From assembly GCF_002443255.2 (NCBI RefSeq), contig NW_019211455.1, positions 55,928,671 through 55,992,670 on the forward strand: DNA of 64,000 bases, in the 5' to 3' direction. Numbering within the stretch: position 1 is the stretch's first letter; the number at the start of each line of letters is the position of its first letter. The notes under the pieces are model-generated. The model saw nothing but the letters and a program-made list of their open reading frames with translations, did not search any database and was not told the origin of the DNA. A program made the translations under genes and the position numbers. This DNA is from Varroa destructor (lineage: Eukaryota > Arthropoda > Arachnida > Mesostigmata > Varroidae). Shown here piece by piece: positions 1 to 12,990 of the stretch.

Positions 1-3000
1 TAAATTGAAGAGACACATTACATAAGGTCCCGGTGTCTATCAAGGCGGGCGATGGGAGGAGGGCCATGGCAAAGTGATAAATATCGAGAGTCGCTCAATC
101 AAGTCTTGCGCACGCTGGGTATCTGAAAGGAAAGCAATCGGGATTATCGGAACAGGCAAGTTTATCGGCGCCACGCACGATCATTTGGGCGTTTATCAGA
201 TGAGCGCAGACAGCCCAAATAGCATCGAAACTATAAAACATCCAGAATTGTAAACATGTGTACGCGAACATTGTAAATTCGTCTTCGTAAAATTACGATG
301 AAGTACGTGAAGCTGATATATTATAAAAGCTTTTTGGGCTCAGTAAGATAGGTCACATGAACCTAAACGTTGCATCTAAATACATCCACTGCTTATATTG
401 TATATATGTTGTTATGTATTATAAAAAGAACACGTGTCTAAGTTTAAATATTATTTTAGATGACACACTTATGTGATGCCACGAAGCTTGAGGCGGATCG
501 TTGTTAAGATTATTTAATTAATCATTAAAACAACACGAACGATACTGTAAAATATTTCTATGAAAATAAATTTATAACAGCAATGAACCCGCAGACATTT
601 TGTTAAGCATTGACAAAATGCAAAAGGTTATATATACTACATTGTATATACAACACAAGGAAGATTTTGGGGAAAACGCTTTCAAACATGAAAAATAACT
701 TTGTCGATTTTTTTCAAATGCATATAGCTAATGGTGGAAAATAATTATAGGGCCAAGTATATATATTTTTTAAAACCTGAAAAACTGGAGGGGTCGACAT
801 GGGTTGTTTCACCCATCACATTACCATTTTTGCAACATTAATTTTTTTTAACGTCACCTCTCAAATTTAATATTATTTTAACAGTGGCTTATATTTTACA
901 GGAATCTTTCTGTCAAATTTACGTAATACTAGATCTTCGCAAATCCCGTGTTTTAGAATAGCTTTCATCAATTGCAAGCTTCAATGACTCTGGCTATTTA
1001 TTGACGTCAACTATATCTAAATCAATGGGAACTATATTAGTTCACTTCGGGTACCATAACAAAAACTGTCAGTGATCGACTAGAGTTAGCGTTGGATCTG
1101 CCGGTCCTACCGTGCAGGACTCATCTGTATAATCAAAACTAGTCGATTGCATCTCAAACGTTTGTGTTGAAAGGCGAGAGATGTTTCTGGATTCTGGCGA
1201 AACCATTAGCGATCAACTCAAATTCTTATACCATGATTTACCTATCGCAGAGACTTTTTTTTTTATCATTCTATGCTACAAATATTGAGCGAGTAAGTAA
1301 GGTAAGTTCTTAGAAACCATGCTAAATTTGAAAATGCTGTCCGAATGCATGCTTCCAGCTCTCGCGTCGGGTACATTTTTTTTTTAGAGGTTAAGGGCAA
1401 ACGCATTATGCAGACCAGATATCACTGAATTGTGTTTTGTCCGGTACTGCGGGACTCTCACCCACTAAACTCTGGACCCCTTTATCAGCTTGGGTCATGG
1501 TTCACGATATATTTGATATTACTTCGAATCGAGTACATACATATATATATATATATAATCCTACATCGGCTACATACTGAAGGTTCGGTTAAGTAAAATG
1601 CCGAGATCTGTACATATTCTGGCTTTTTTTTCAGCCGACGAAGTTGTTTCGCCTACTGAACTGAATCCTTGCCGAAGCCCCATCGTCACGAACAGAAACT
1701 GAGATCAATAATAGAATTCTTGTTGGAAACTGGAGAAATTCCTATAACTAGCTAATGAATGCCAGCCAACACGTTTTACCCCACTCAATCTTTTATCGTC
1801 ATTTTCCGGTGCCTATGTTTAAGTAATGTAGATCTAATAGACCTGCATGATCTCGCCATCGCATCTTGCGGCAGAACCACTGTCAAGTTTAAGCGCTAAC
1901 CGAGGGTTCTACCTATAAATTTTTTTAGCGCGCTTATGTTTCAATCTTCCGAAACGTTAGGACATGACAACTGGCTGAGATGTCGCCAGTCGTCGATGTA
2001 ACGTGTAAAAAAAAACGTAAACTTTACGAGGAATCTATCGGCATTGGCTGCTCCTCGAGTGCGGTCGACCACCACTATACAACGCTACGTTATTTAACGA
2101 CGTAGCTGTTTTAATGTAAAATTATTGGATCTACGTCAGTATCTTCCGACTTTACGTGACTCAGAGCATCACCTCCGCGTTTTTGATACTGTGCGATCAC
2201 CGAGTGCCTAGAAGATTATTTCTATAAAGAATACAATGCCAGTATTTGAAGATATAAGGTCACATCGATTTGTGTTTCACCCAAATTCTATCGATGGTCA
2301 TGAGATGATTTCAATATAGTACGGCATCAATCTATGGCATACTACTTGGGAATATTCATACTACTATACACTCGGGAAACCATTAGAACCAATCGATGTA
2401 ACAACGTATGATGTAAATATACTGAATTTATTATCTACGATCGAACGGCAAACTTTATTAGCACTGCGATGCTGAATTTTGCTAATGGAAGTTTTTCACA
2501 TATCCATTAGTAGAAAATTTCAAAATAAGTAACCTAATTATTCTCACTTTAAATATCAACGGTGTAGTTTTGCTTTTTACCAAATGAGGTTACTAACGCT
2601 TGTTGTAAGTACGATTGTTTTTAGGTTAAGAACGCCTACGTAGTTAATCTCAATCGTGCAAGAAATTCATCGTTGATTCCACCAATTTTCTCAGCCCGAT
2701 CACGGGATCGATGCAATATGCACATAAAACACAAAGTCCAGCAATTTGATGTTAATTTATAACCTGAATATACTTTTACGGTAACTTTACTGAAACTTGA
2801 CGAGACTTGAATGGAGCTTCAGTAAAATCTCGACTTTTCAGTGCGAGGCTAGTTTCAATCCTCGTCTTCGCTGACTGATAGGGATCTAGAGACGTACCAA
2901 TAGAATAACCCCCGGGATTACTGGAAACAACCAGAAGAGCCAAATAAGAAGAGGAGGTTCTACCAATGACTGTATGAATCATATTTGCTATTTATTTCGC

Positions 3001-3811
3001 TTGTATTAAATACAGTGATAAAAATATCTGGAACATAACACAATGTTGTAGCTAAATTCGACGTTCCTGCTATTATCTATGGCCAATGACTCATCTATAA
3101 TCTGTCATAATTCGCTCTTTTTGCGAAAAGAAAATTGTCGATCAGTTCGTCTCAACAGCAGTTCAGTATCAGACAAGATAATGTAAAGCTGTCTTTGTCT
3201 TCCTTTAGTGGTCCGTACTCCCCGCACTCCTGGTAGGATCCGACATGGTGTTGTTTCACTCGTTTCATAGGGGTGCAACGTTCTTGCAAAAAGAACGGTC
3301 CCTTGAATGCTTTCCACTTGAGTATTGTGTTTGAAATGTGCCATCCTAAACAGGTGATGCTACATAGAGGCGGCACGGATATGCGTCTGCTAGTGACAGG
3401 CGCCAGTGTGGTCTCTCCTGTTGACTGATAGATTTCTCTTCTTTTGAAGTCGGTAAATGATAGCTTGTATCGCGCCTGGACAAAGGGTTCGCGTCCATTA
3501 AATCTGTTAGGTGTGTAACAGGTGCTTCAAAGCGTTAGTTTGTTATTGTAGAATCGTGTTAGTGCAATATTGGATAGACTTCTTTTAAAAACAAGCGACA
3601 AAAGAGATTTCAGTACCATATACTTCGCCATTTCCAAATTGAAAATTCGCTGTTGACTCCTTCTCCAGCATTTGTAATGAGGTTGCTCTTGTAATTCTTC
3701 ATAAACCCTACGGATGACTAAGATGGCTTCCTTTTAGATGCTTTAAAATGCCGATTAGCATATTTAAGAAACAACAATCACTTGTTTCACTTCAGCCTGT
3801 TTCAATCCACT
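1..3811. other. Left-edge spacer, no recognised gene
   Basis: This stretch is AT-rich and holds no reading frame that resembles a known family. It lies downstream of the METAP1D stop codon, which is at 3812 on the minus strand, so it should include that gene's 3' UTR. No clear minus-strand AATAAA signal was seen close to the stop. A short AT dinucleotide run is at about 1539-1557. Two overlapping minus-strand frames at 3105-3376 (79 and 74 codons) are open but unrecognised. Confidence 0.5.
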
Positions 3812-6800
3812 TCAGAAATCCGTCGAAGAACTGGTGAGCACCTCGGCGCTTGAGGGCGTGATGACTATAGTATGTTCAAACTGGGCACTTCGAGAATAAT
3901 CCGTACTGACTGCGGTCCAGCCGTCTTCAAGAACAACAATCTCACTTCCACCTTCTGAGATCACCGGTTCTGAAGTATAAGAGGAGAGAATATATAAGAA
4001 GAGTATAATATAAAAAAATATTTAACGGTGAGAAATAATTTCGTGTATGTGGCTTGCTACCCCTACTAAGAATGTAATATTTTCTTTCTATTACATTTCT
4101 TAGATCATTCTGTGTGTTCCAACCTTTACATCGTATTGATAATAACAATATATTGTAGCTATCTCAGATTTAAAAAACATTAGTTTCCATGAACTTGGCC
4201 GTCCTCTTCTTCAGCATGGCTAACCACTTGTTATTTGTACGAAAATGTTGTGTGATTGTTCATTACGCCCAAATCGCCTAATACATTATGCTTTTTACAA
4301 AGTGCTTCAACTCTGCTCTTCACTTCGGGATTGATTTAGGCAATCAGGTGACGGTCACCGACTTTTCAAGTCATTGGTCTTGCTTAATTCTCTTACGTAA
4401 AAACTAGAAACGTAGCTGATAGGTATACTTCAAAAAAGAAGAAGAAAACATTGATACTTTGCGTTAATTAGACCTTTGCCAGACAAGTCAGTACATAACG
4501 TTAGAAGGATGACATCTATCATTCAAATAGGTAGACGCCGAACGCCTCATGTTCCTTCAGTTTTTTTCCTAATTTTGTTCGTAATTTTATTCCTAAAAAC
4601 TTAGAAATGATTAACTTGCGTACCTCATGGAACTTAACTATCCATTTATGATTAACTTGCGTACCTCATGGAACTTAACTATCCATTTGGTTATCAGAGC
4701 ATAAACCAACTTTTAATCAACAATTAACTAATTTAATGAACTGATTTTTCCGTATGAATGATATAACAATGCTGGCTAAAAGCAGCAAAAATCAGCGATC
4801 TCGTAAAGTCCGCCACCGTACACAAAATCATTCAATTATCACCGTAAAAAAAAAACTCACCAATTGTAAATGCCATGCCGGCACGCATAACCTCCGAATT
4901 CTCATCCGAAGCTAAAAAAAAACGTCAGAGATTAAAATTAGCACGGCGTATGGTTGCCATGTCGGTTTTGAGCCCTAGAAAAGGCGGGAACTTACCCCTG
5001 GTAGATCTTTTAGTAGGAGCAACTCCTCGATTATATACAAAAAAGGCTATTACGCAGGAAGAATGGCTGAAAACGTTTAAAAGAAAACCTAAAATTCGCA
5101 TATGTATACATTAATCGAGCTCGTACGATCCAGACTTCCCAAGCAAAACAGCTAGTACAGGTGGTAGTTATAAAAGGCTTGAATCATCATCGAGATTATA
5201 CTCTCATCGAATACTTAAATATCTGTACGGACGGGCTAGAAATGCAAATACAATTATTTATTAAAAATTGCTTAAATATCTGTTTACCGAAGTGGAGGAC
5301 ATTCGGTGGTCCATGAAAGTAGGTGCCGATTCCATGTCCACAGAAGTAAGGTACCACCGTGCAATTGGACTCGGCGGCTCGTTTCTCAATGGCCTCACCA
5401 ATAGCGGACAGTTTCGCGCCGTCCCTTACAATCACAACAAGAGAATACGTCACAGGTTTTCTATACAAGGACAGCTTTTTTTTTCATTTCAGCCTTCCGT
5501 TTCCCACAACGGGGAGTTGGCAAGGTAGCTAGTAAGGTACGATAAAGAGATCTAAATAATCTTACTAGTCAGTCTATCCTAAATCTATCGTAAAATGTCT
5601 AACCGCACAAGCCACAAGGGAGGAATGACCATAGCTACGTTTAAATAGCTATCTATATTTTCAATAAGGGCGTACGGATAAAATTTGTTCGTGTTCGAAT
5701 ATCATGGGCTTCGTCACCTGAAACCAGACACGGCAGATGAACCCAGACCCATTTCGAACGTGACGTTTCTGTATCCTCTCTGCGGGTCACAGCACCAATA
5801 AAGAGTTAAAGTGTGCTATACACACTTACCTGCATACCGCGATACCAGCCTCGAGGCAGTACTTCGCCGTCTCAATGACGTTCCATCCTCTTTCATCAAT
5901 CATACCTACAGGGTATGTCTCCGCGCAGTCGCCATGGTAACCATTAAAGAACACCTAAATACATCAGCGTACAAGGAAGGCAACCTGATCACCACGCTGT
6001 TGCCACTACCTCGATCGAACCATTTTTTGGCCGCCGCTCGTTATGAATTTTCGTTGTTGTCACTGTTCTCTCAGCCCGTTGCCTAGGTTTGACCAAGCAA
6101 TCGTATCGATCAATCAGTCTAGTCTCATTTCTTTGCTCAATGTGTACCCTTCTGTGCCTTTTCTGTTCATAGTGGCAGCTGCTGCTGCTTGTTTCCTCAT
6201 TAAATCATCATTAAAATGAGTGATCATGGTTGAGGTAGACTCTACGTTACATACACTGATGTCTACGCTGACGATGTCTCCGTCCTTCAATCTTCGAGTG
6301 TCAGGTATTCCGTGACAAGCCACATTGTTGACGGATGTACAGATCGACTTCGGGTACCATTTGTAGTTGAGAGGCGACGGATATGCCCCCCTTTCGATGC
6401 ATAATGCATGGGCCAATTTATCCAACTCATCGGTTGTTATGCCTTCCTGTAAAGGGCAACTCCAGAAACAAACAGAAATAAAAGAAAGTATTGCAAGTAA
6501 ACACGGATGGTAGCTTTTACGAAATCAAATCTATGATCATCAATAACCGTTTATTTTGAGTGAATGATGATTTCGACAGATTTGCTGGGCTGTCTATATG
6601 TTTATATATCTTTATCACGTTAGTCATGTAGGATGTAATAGATTAGACGCATCGAACACAGTACACTCTGATATTGAAGTGCTTATGAACCCTACCAGCA
6701 GTGGATGCAATGTTTATAAAACATAGCGAGGCGTCTTGATACGTCTCTAGGATTTGCTAGGTTCGGAAGGCTATCATATAACATAGTTTTTACACCTTTT

Positions 6801-9628
6801 GTTCCGACTAAATCGGACGCAGATAGATTGCATATTTTATATTTGGTTTGAACTTGTCGGTTACATCAGTTACTAACTTGTACATGAGCTCCTACTCGGT
6901 CAAGAACTTGTCTTGCCAGCTGACAGGCTTCCGTTAGTCGCAGAATCTGATCGCGGCTTTTGATATCAGGCTTCTGAGGAACTTCCGTGACGACTCCGGT
7001 CTGAAATTTGAAAAACTGAATTGTTATAAGGCATAAATGGTAAACTCTAATAGGTACTGAATTGAACAAATTTTAGATGTTCCTTAATTATAGCTATGCT
7101 ATCAAAATCTGTAGTAAACAGTGATGTAAAGCTATTCAAATAATTGGTTACGGTCCTACACAGTCTGTAAGCAAACTTATAAATATTATTTCCTACAACA
7201 TATGCAATCAACACAGCCGATGTTAATATGGGTTAAAAAAAAATATGTGGAGTTTGTAAAATACAACCATTTTTAAAAAATACCAGCTCTGGCTAGATAA
7301 TTGGTGACCGTTCATAATACTACGATTATGACAAACGGCTATACCTGAGCATAGTCAGGTCGGCTAATATGACTAGGCACGTACTGGGCAGCCGTTACCT
7401 GTAACACACGTCACGAAACGTTCAGACATCAACAAAACAATAACATACTCATGTATCCGTATTATTTTTCTCTCCTTATTATATAATAAAATAAATCTTT
7501 TATAATAGTTGTCCATTGACCAGTTTGCTTATGTGTACGTAATATTATTGCCGGTGTCAGTAGTGTGAAAAACTTTGTATTCTATTTCACGTGACGCGTT
7601 GCTAGCCAATGCCTTTACATTGAAAATGTGTTGGCACTTTAAAGGGTCATAACTTATGATAATGGCCACGTTTTCTATGTACTATGTATAATTTACCTAA
7701 CAAAAAATATTAATAAATACTGCATATAGTTGTAGGTTAGTGCACAAGTAACATGAATATCAATTAATTTTTAAAAATACCCGCCAAAAATTTTTAGATT
7801 TAATATCGAACACCTAGCTCAGCCAGCTTCTCATTGTAATCATTTGTTTGCGAGTAACGGAAAAGGTTATAGTTTATCGACATAACGTCTGAAGAATATG
7901 ACAAGTATAACGAAAGGATTTTCTACAAAACGGTTCTAGCGATTTTTGGTGGACCATTAAGAAAAAAGCGGCTAGTGCTATGTACATCAACAGGCTCATA
8001 CTTTTATCTATGATTAGTCGGATGAGTGCGCTTGTTCGTACGATACTTTCAGACTATTTTCGATCAACATCTCAGTCGTGTGGTCTCTCTTAGACTTTCC
8101 CGCCTTCGACTCGAATTCATTACAACTGTTACACTACTCCGGTACTTCCACCTACAGTTTGTTTTTGTCTGATTTTTTTCAATTACTCTATTTCAGTTGA
8201 CCCGCTGCATTGTAGAAACTTTGTCGCGTAAGAGTTTAGTGTGTATATATATATATATATATATATCATAGTACATTGTGTAACATTTGTGTCGTCGGAG
8301 GGATTGGAAGCCCCCGTCTACTAAAAACCGTCGAAATTGTATACTAGCCATAACATCATCAGATATCTAGGTATTATATATATACTATATTCGATTATTG
8401 TTGTTGATCAACTTACGGATTGGACTACGTCTGATGCGGTATCGTTTATTGTCTTCCTGTATGGAAGAATTATGTTGGTGAGACCAATGAGTTAGTTACT
8501 GAAGATCAACGAAGCAGCTATCGTCATACAAACGGCGTCAAATTCGACGCCGTCGATGTTGCCCCTGTCTAGCGGTTTCGGGACGCGTCCCATACCACAC
8601 CCATTATGGCATGAAGTGACACGCTACAGAAGGTGGCGTGTCAACTTGCCCCTACGTGGTCGTAAGGCCTGAAGTCCCTGAGGTCGTAAAGTGCTCATTT
8701 TGAGACAAGCATGTTACCTGGAGTGTTTGTACTCCCCTACCGACCCCACAGAGAGGCTACTGGTTCCTGGCGTTGTTTCTCGTTACAGCGACGTTACGTC
8801 ACCCGCTGTTGCCCGCTAACGTAAAACTATTGGATCGGATTGAGACCTGATAATACTCGATCGCTAGCTAATAATTTAACATAATAAACCTTTTTAACAA
8901 ATTTGAAAAATCAATGTAACCGCGTTAACGCGAAACAACAATATGCTGTAGGTGGTCACTGTTACGCATGCAATATGCCATAGATTGTCCGGAGCGGGTT
9001 GAACGTTTTCAACATCTTTTTAACTAGGCATGGTTAACAGGCGGAATTCGTCGGCTATTCATATCAAGCCTTTGACTAGCCTACAACTATTAATAGGCCG
9101 AGTACCATCAGGGAAGAGTGAGTTCAGAGGCAAAAAATACTACTTAAATCAATCTTTAGGGATCAAATTAACGTTTTTTTTTTTTTTGAAACAAAAGCAC
9201 CTGTAGAAGCAATCGAAGATCGATGAAAACTACACAGAGATCTTCAGCGAAGCAACAGTTTGTTGCTGGTGCTATAACTGTCGTAATCGTAATTAAGAAG
9301 TTGAAGACTACAGAGGGGACAAGCGCCTCCGTAGACGAAAGACGAAGTACTGTAATTACGAGGAGTAGTATATCCTACGTATACCGACACATAACTTCCC
9401 CGAAGCTATTTGAGCTTTTTTCCACTCGCTAAGCTCCGAATAAGCTAATGAATCGCAATTTATCAAACAACAAAATCGAGGAGTTGTGCTCACCATGGCG
9501 GGTATAACGATTTCATAGCTAAGATGCTTTTTCTGGCTCCGCCGGGAATTGTCTTTCGTCAGTGAGGTAATCCGCCTCCGGGAGATGTTCAGCGAGCGGC
9601 TTGCCCGTAATGACACAGTGGCCAACAT
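3812..9628 (-). CDS. METAP1D: Methionine aminopeptidase 1D, mitochondrial (8 coding exons)
   Basis: The enzyme removes the N-terminal methionine from proteins made in mitochondria. Coding exons on the minus strand are 9628-9494, 7398-7345, 7000-6878, 6446-6255, 5954-5830, 5424-5288, 4911-4861 and 3969-3812. All junctions are GT-AG and keep the frame, giving 324 aa against about 335 in human. Residues 1-45 are rich in Arg/Lys and Ser and have no acidic residue before Asp26, as expected for a mitochondrial presequence. The substrate loop CHGIPD is in exon 4. The five metal ligands are visible: Asp166 (VDIS), Asp177 (HGD), His240 (GHGIG), Glu273 (TIEP) and Glu304 (QFEHT). Their spacing of 11, 63, 33 and 31 residues equals that of E. 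coli MetAP. The start is the first ATG after an AG acceptor at 9634-9636, so a non-coding upstream exon is expected. The largest intron, 7399-9493, holds no other gene. Confidence 0.93.
4607..4688. repeat. Perfect 41-bp tandem duplication
   Basis: Two identical 41-bp copies lie end to end at 4607-4647 and 4648-4688, each starting ATGATTAACTTGCG. They sit in the last METAP1D intron (3970-4860). With no mismatch between copies, the duplication looks recent, or it could be an assembly artefact. Confidence 0.9.
8243..8266. repeat. (TA)n microsatellite in METAP1D intron 1
   Basis: About 12 uninterrupted TA dinucleotides lie in the 2.1-kb first coding intron of METAP1D. The rest of this intron shows nothing recognisable. 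The segment 8540-8830 is noticeably richer in G+C than its surroundings but matches no family I know. Confidence 0.85.
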
Positions 9629-11199
9629 TGTTTCTGTAATGAACAAATAAATATTGATCATAATAATATATAGTATTATTATTGTAGTTTATATTATATA
9701 TAAGTAACTAAAATTGCAAAACGAATAGTTATTTTGTTTGCCTAAGTCGCCACAAGAGAATCGTAATCGCTTTCAATTTAAGCCATTGGCATGTCAATAC
9801 AAGTTTTCATATTACAAAGCCACCAACTACGTTCGAGCTCCGATCAGGGTCATCCCATCAACGAACATCAAAAAACAACGCTTGTCCCTAACGGAATACT
9901 CCAACACTACTTCAATTACCACTATCAAACGTACAAAGGAAATAAACGCGCTTTTCTATCCAATAGAATGCTTTACGTTGGCAAATACCATAACTCTAAA
10001 GTACTCTAGTTGTATCGCAGCGTGCGGCGTGCCAGCATTTATTTGGGAAAATTTCAACGTCTTTATTTCGATTCGTTGAGGAACAGAGGTGCTACTTGCT
10101 CGTAGTGAAACGTTCGCCGTGTTTTCGGAGAAGTATCCGCGTCGAATTTGGCGTCAATACTAATAACAGTAATATGAATAATTTCGAAAACAGAAATAAT
10201 CCTGTCGCGTATGATTTACATGAGACGTATAGTCACTTTTCCATCCAGTCACAAGTTAGCACTGTTGTTTCACTACTTTCTGCATCCACTTCCTGATTTA
10301 ATCGTATCTTATGCTGTAAGCGAGCATTGAACCGGTCACAGCCACACGATATTAACTGGCATCGATTGTCAACACAGGACGAAGTTCAATGAGAAGCAAA
10401 GAGCCAGGGTATATGCGACCTTCATTCTACTCCACACTGCGCCTAGGATGTCCTTCGTAAGAGACCAAGAGCGTTTGGACTAATTTCATTTGGTAACGGG
10501 CGTTATTTTCGTATAAAACTCTAGTAAGAAAATTATTAAACGAGTTTAGCGCCGTGCTTTTATCGCAGAGACCAGCTGCTAATTAATGCTATATGGAATT
10601 ATGAAGGTAAAAGCAACGTCTATTTCAAACAGTTGAAATAATAATATATATTGTCGTTAAGTCGATTATTTGTACTATGCATATTTGTGTGTATCAACTA
10701 CTTGACAAACTTACAACAGGCAATATCGAAAACTGATATTTACTTCTCTACTACCATATTAACCAATTCATTTGTAACGTATAAATAATTAATTTTTAAT
10801 GAACTGCGCGCCCATCAATTCAAAATTTTATTTTTCCAGCATGGCGACCGCACCATGATACAGTGCAGTGAAATACCAGTACACTGACCATCTCATGCCA
10901 ATCAGTCATGTAAAGCTCTTTACACAGTGTTCAATATATTTTTGTTTACGATATTTCTATATATTATGAAACTCACTGTTCTTTTAATTAGATGGTTTGT
11001 ACCTCAGGTCAATATGGTGCCTTTTAAATGCTAAAATCTTACCGTAGCAGATGTGCTCATTCAGCCTTTAAAGGTGACAAGACATGTTTGTAAAAATCTG
11101 CTATATCTCACAGTTTTATTGAAAGTGTATACTTGTTATGGTCAAGATAGATTACCGAAAAAAAAAAAAACACCTTAAAAAGGGTTCTATAACTTTTTT

Positions 11200-11945
11200 T
11201 TTGGAAATTTCGATGTGAACTTTGCTCCTTATAGTTGATCAGTTACAGAAAAAGTTGATGAAATCATTGCCGAAGTTGAACAACACTTGCACGATAATAA
11301 CTATGGCATCGCTAAGGAAACATCACCGAACACGTTTAGGCCGTTTGAAGGAAATTCGTTACAAAAAAAAATATCCGCCGTTTCGGCGTCACATGAATCG
11401 CCACGATCTGCGAGACTCTACGAAAATGTAACGTATCATGGCTGATAAAAAGTCGATCACATACGATCATATGCAGATAAAAGAAAATCAGAAATCTACT
11501 CGAATACCCGTGACAAAGTCAAAACGGACGCCAAAAAGATGACCCTATAGTGTTTGCTGTTCTTCCGTCTGACAAAACGATTGACGTCTTTGACCATGAC
11601 CATCTTTAGCTGTCCGGCACCTGGATAACTTACATTCATTGTAAGTTTCAATATATCCCCCGTATAGGCTGGGTTTTACACTATCAGACAGTCATCTATT
11701 TTGGCCCATAAAAGAAAGCTATTTCAATAACGATAATTTAGTTTCAACAGAAGGATGCAAAAATCAATTTTAATGAGATTTTTTGTCTAAAGATCGAAAA
11801 AGTGGTGCAGTGGTAAAATTACGAAATGTCCAGAAAAATGGCAACAAGTCATTGACCGAAATGGTTGAATAATAATTACTTTAAAACGTAAATAGTGTTC
11901 CCTTTAATTCTGACCTGGAAAGAGTCGATACTTTGCAACAGTTGA
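11200..11945 (+). mobile_element. Decayed mariner-family transposon
   Basis: Conceptual translation across several frames gives mariner-like pieces in the right order. A HPPY...SDSHLFWPIKE-like block at about 11660-11710 matches the family's PPYSPDL...DYHLF motif. A C-terminal PEKWQQVIDRNG block lies at about 11828-11865. Stops and frameshifts are frequent, so this is a dead copy. The right end, read on the reverse strand as TGTTGCAAAGTATCGACT, resembles the terminal repeat of the copy at 38019-39150 and suggests the same family. The left end is not clear; a weak candidate is near 11118-11132. The catalytic core could not be followed. Confidence 0.7.
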
Positions 11946-12599
11946 AAGCAGCAATACAAGTATCGTGTTTTCATGTACGTATTAAATTACTGTAATACGA
12001 AAGAAAAACGAAAAAAAAAAAAAAACGCAACGTCGCCGTTCCGGTTTGTGATGGAAACGGTGTAAACGCGTACATAATAGATGTGTCATTACAGCATATA
12101 GTGAAGATTTGAATTTTTTTCTATTTGCCAGACTCTGCTATAATAGTTGGACATGAAATGTTATCCACAATGCTTCGAATCGACAGGGACAGTGCACGAT
12201 TTCCACCTGCATTTCGTGTTACATTCGCATACGTAGGCATGGCCTGGATCTAGTCTACATACGAGATCATGAGCAAAAAAGCTCAATCAGTATATATTTA
12301 CACGCAGTACGATTTACAAGACACGCAAATGTAAGAAAATGATGGTTCTCATTGCATCAATTCAAGTTTACGTTCCTAGCCAGATAAAAGCTGATGTGCG
12401 CACAGTAGAGGCAGTACACGGAGAGTGGGTCCACTACCAGAATCATCGATCGAACACTACCCGCGTAGTTATCTCATTGTGTCTTTTTTTTTTAGAACTG
12501 TTAAGTAAATCATATTGTTATCAACGAATACTTACGTCATACGCAGACACGACAAATGCAAACCTTTTTCTAGATCACAAGTAGCACCAAATACAACTC

Positions 12600-12990
12600 G
12601 AATCACATCATACAAGGTCAGTCGGGCTTCCGAAGGCGCACTGCTCTTGACTCTCAGCCTATACCAACACACGTGATCTGATCGGCCAGTTATGGCCTAA
12701 CTGGTGACCTGGAAAGCCCTTTTAGAGAGGAACTTAGGGCACGTCGCCTTGCGCCTCAAGCAGCCGAAAGCAGTTTTCTCTAGTCGCCTTGGCCTCTGTA
12801 GGTTGTCGCTCGCGATCTACAGTCGGCTAGTGTTTACGCTGCTACCATGAACGCCGAAACCGTTCTTATGTCTGAAGAGATCAGCTGATGAGAGCAGCAG
12901 CAGCAGCGGCGGCCGCGGAGCCGAGATCTGCGACGGTAGCCCGTTGGAAGACATTGACCTCTATTGTGATAAAATAAACTATTGGAGTTA
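12600..12990. promoter_or_regulatory. GC-rich patch, candidate promoter or 5' exon
   Basis: This segment has clearly higher G+C than the AT-rich DNA on both sides, with a short CAG/GCG run at about 12896-12920. A small frame starts at an ATG near 12847 (MNAETVLMSEEIS, then stop). In the next frame a coding-like acidic stretch (SPLEDIDLYCDKINYW) follows. It lies between two divergently transcribed genes, so it could be a shared promoter or an untranslated first exon. It could also be a broken gene fragment. Nothing in the sequence decides this. Confidence 0.25.

Noticed and set aside
3105..3376. Two overlapping minus-strand frames of 74-79 codons downstream of METAP1D
   Set aside because: No recognised domain; could be UTR or chance.
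4875..5114. 79-codon plus-strand frame rich in Lys/Arg
   Set aside because: It overlaps the reverse strand of the 51-bp METAP1D exon and its polypyrimidine tract, which explains its composition.
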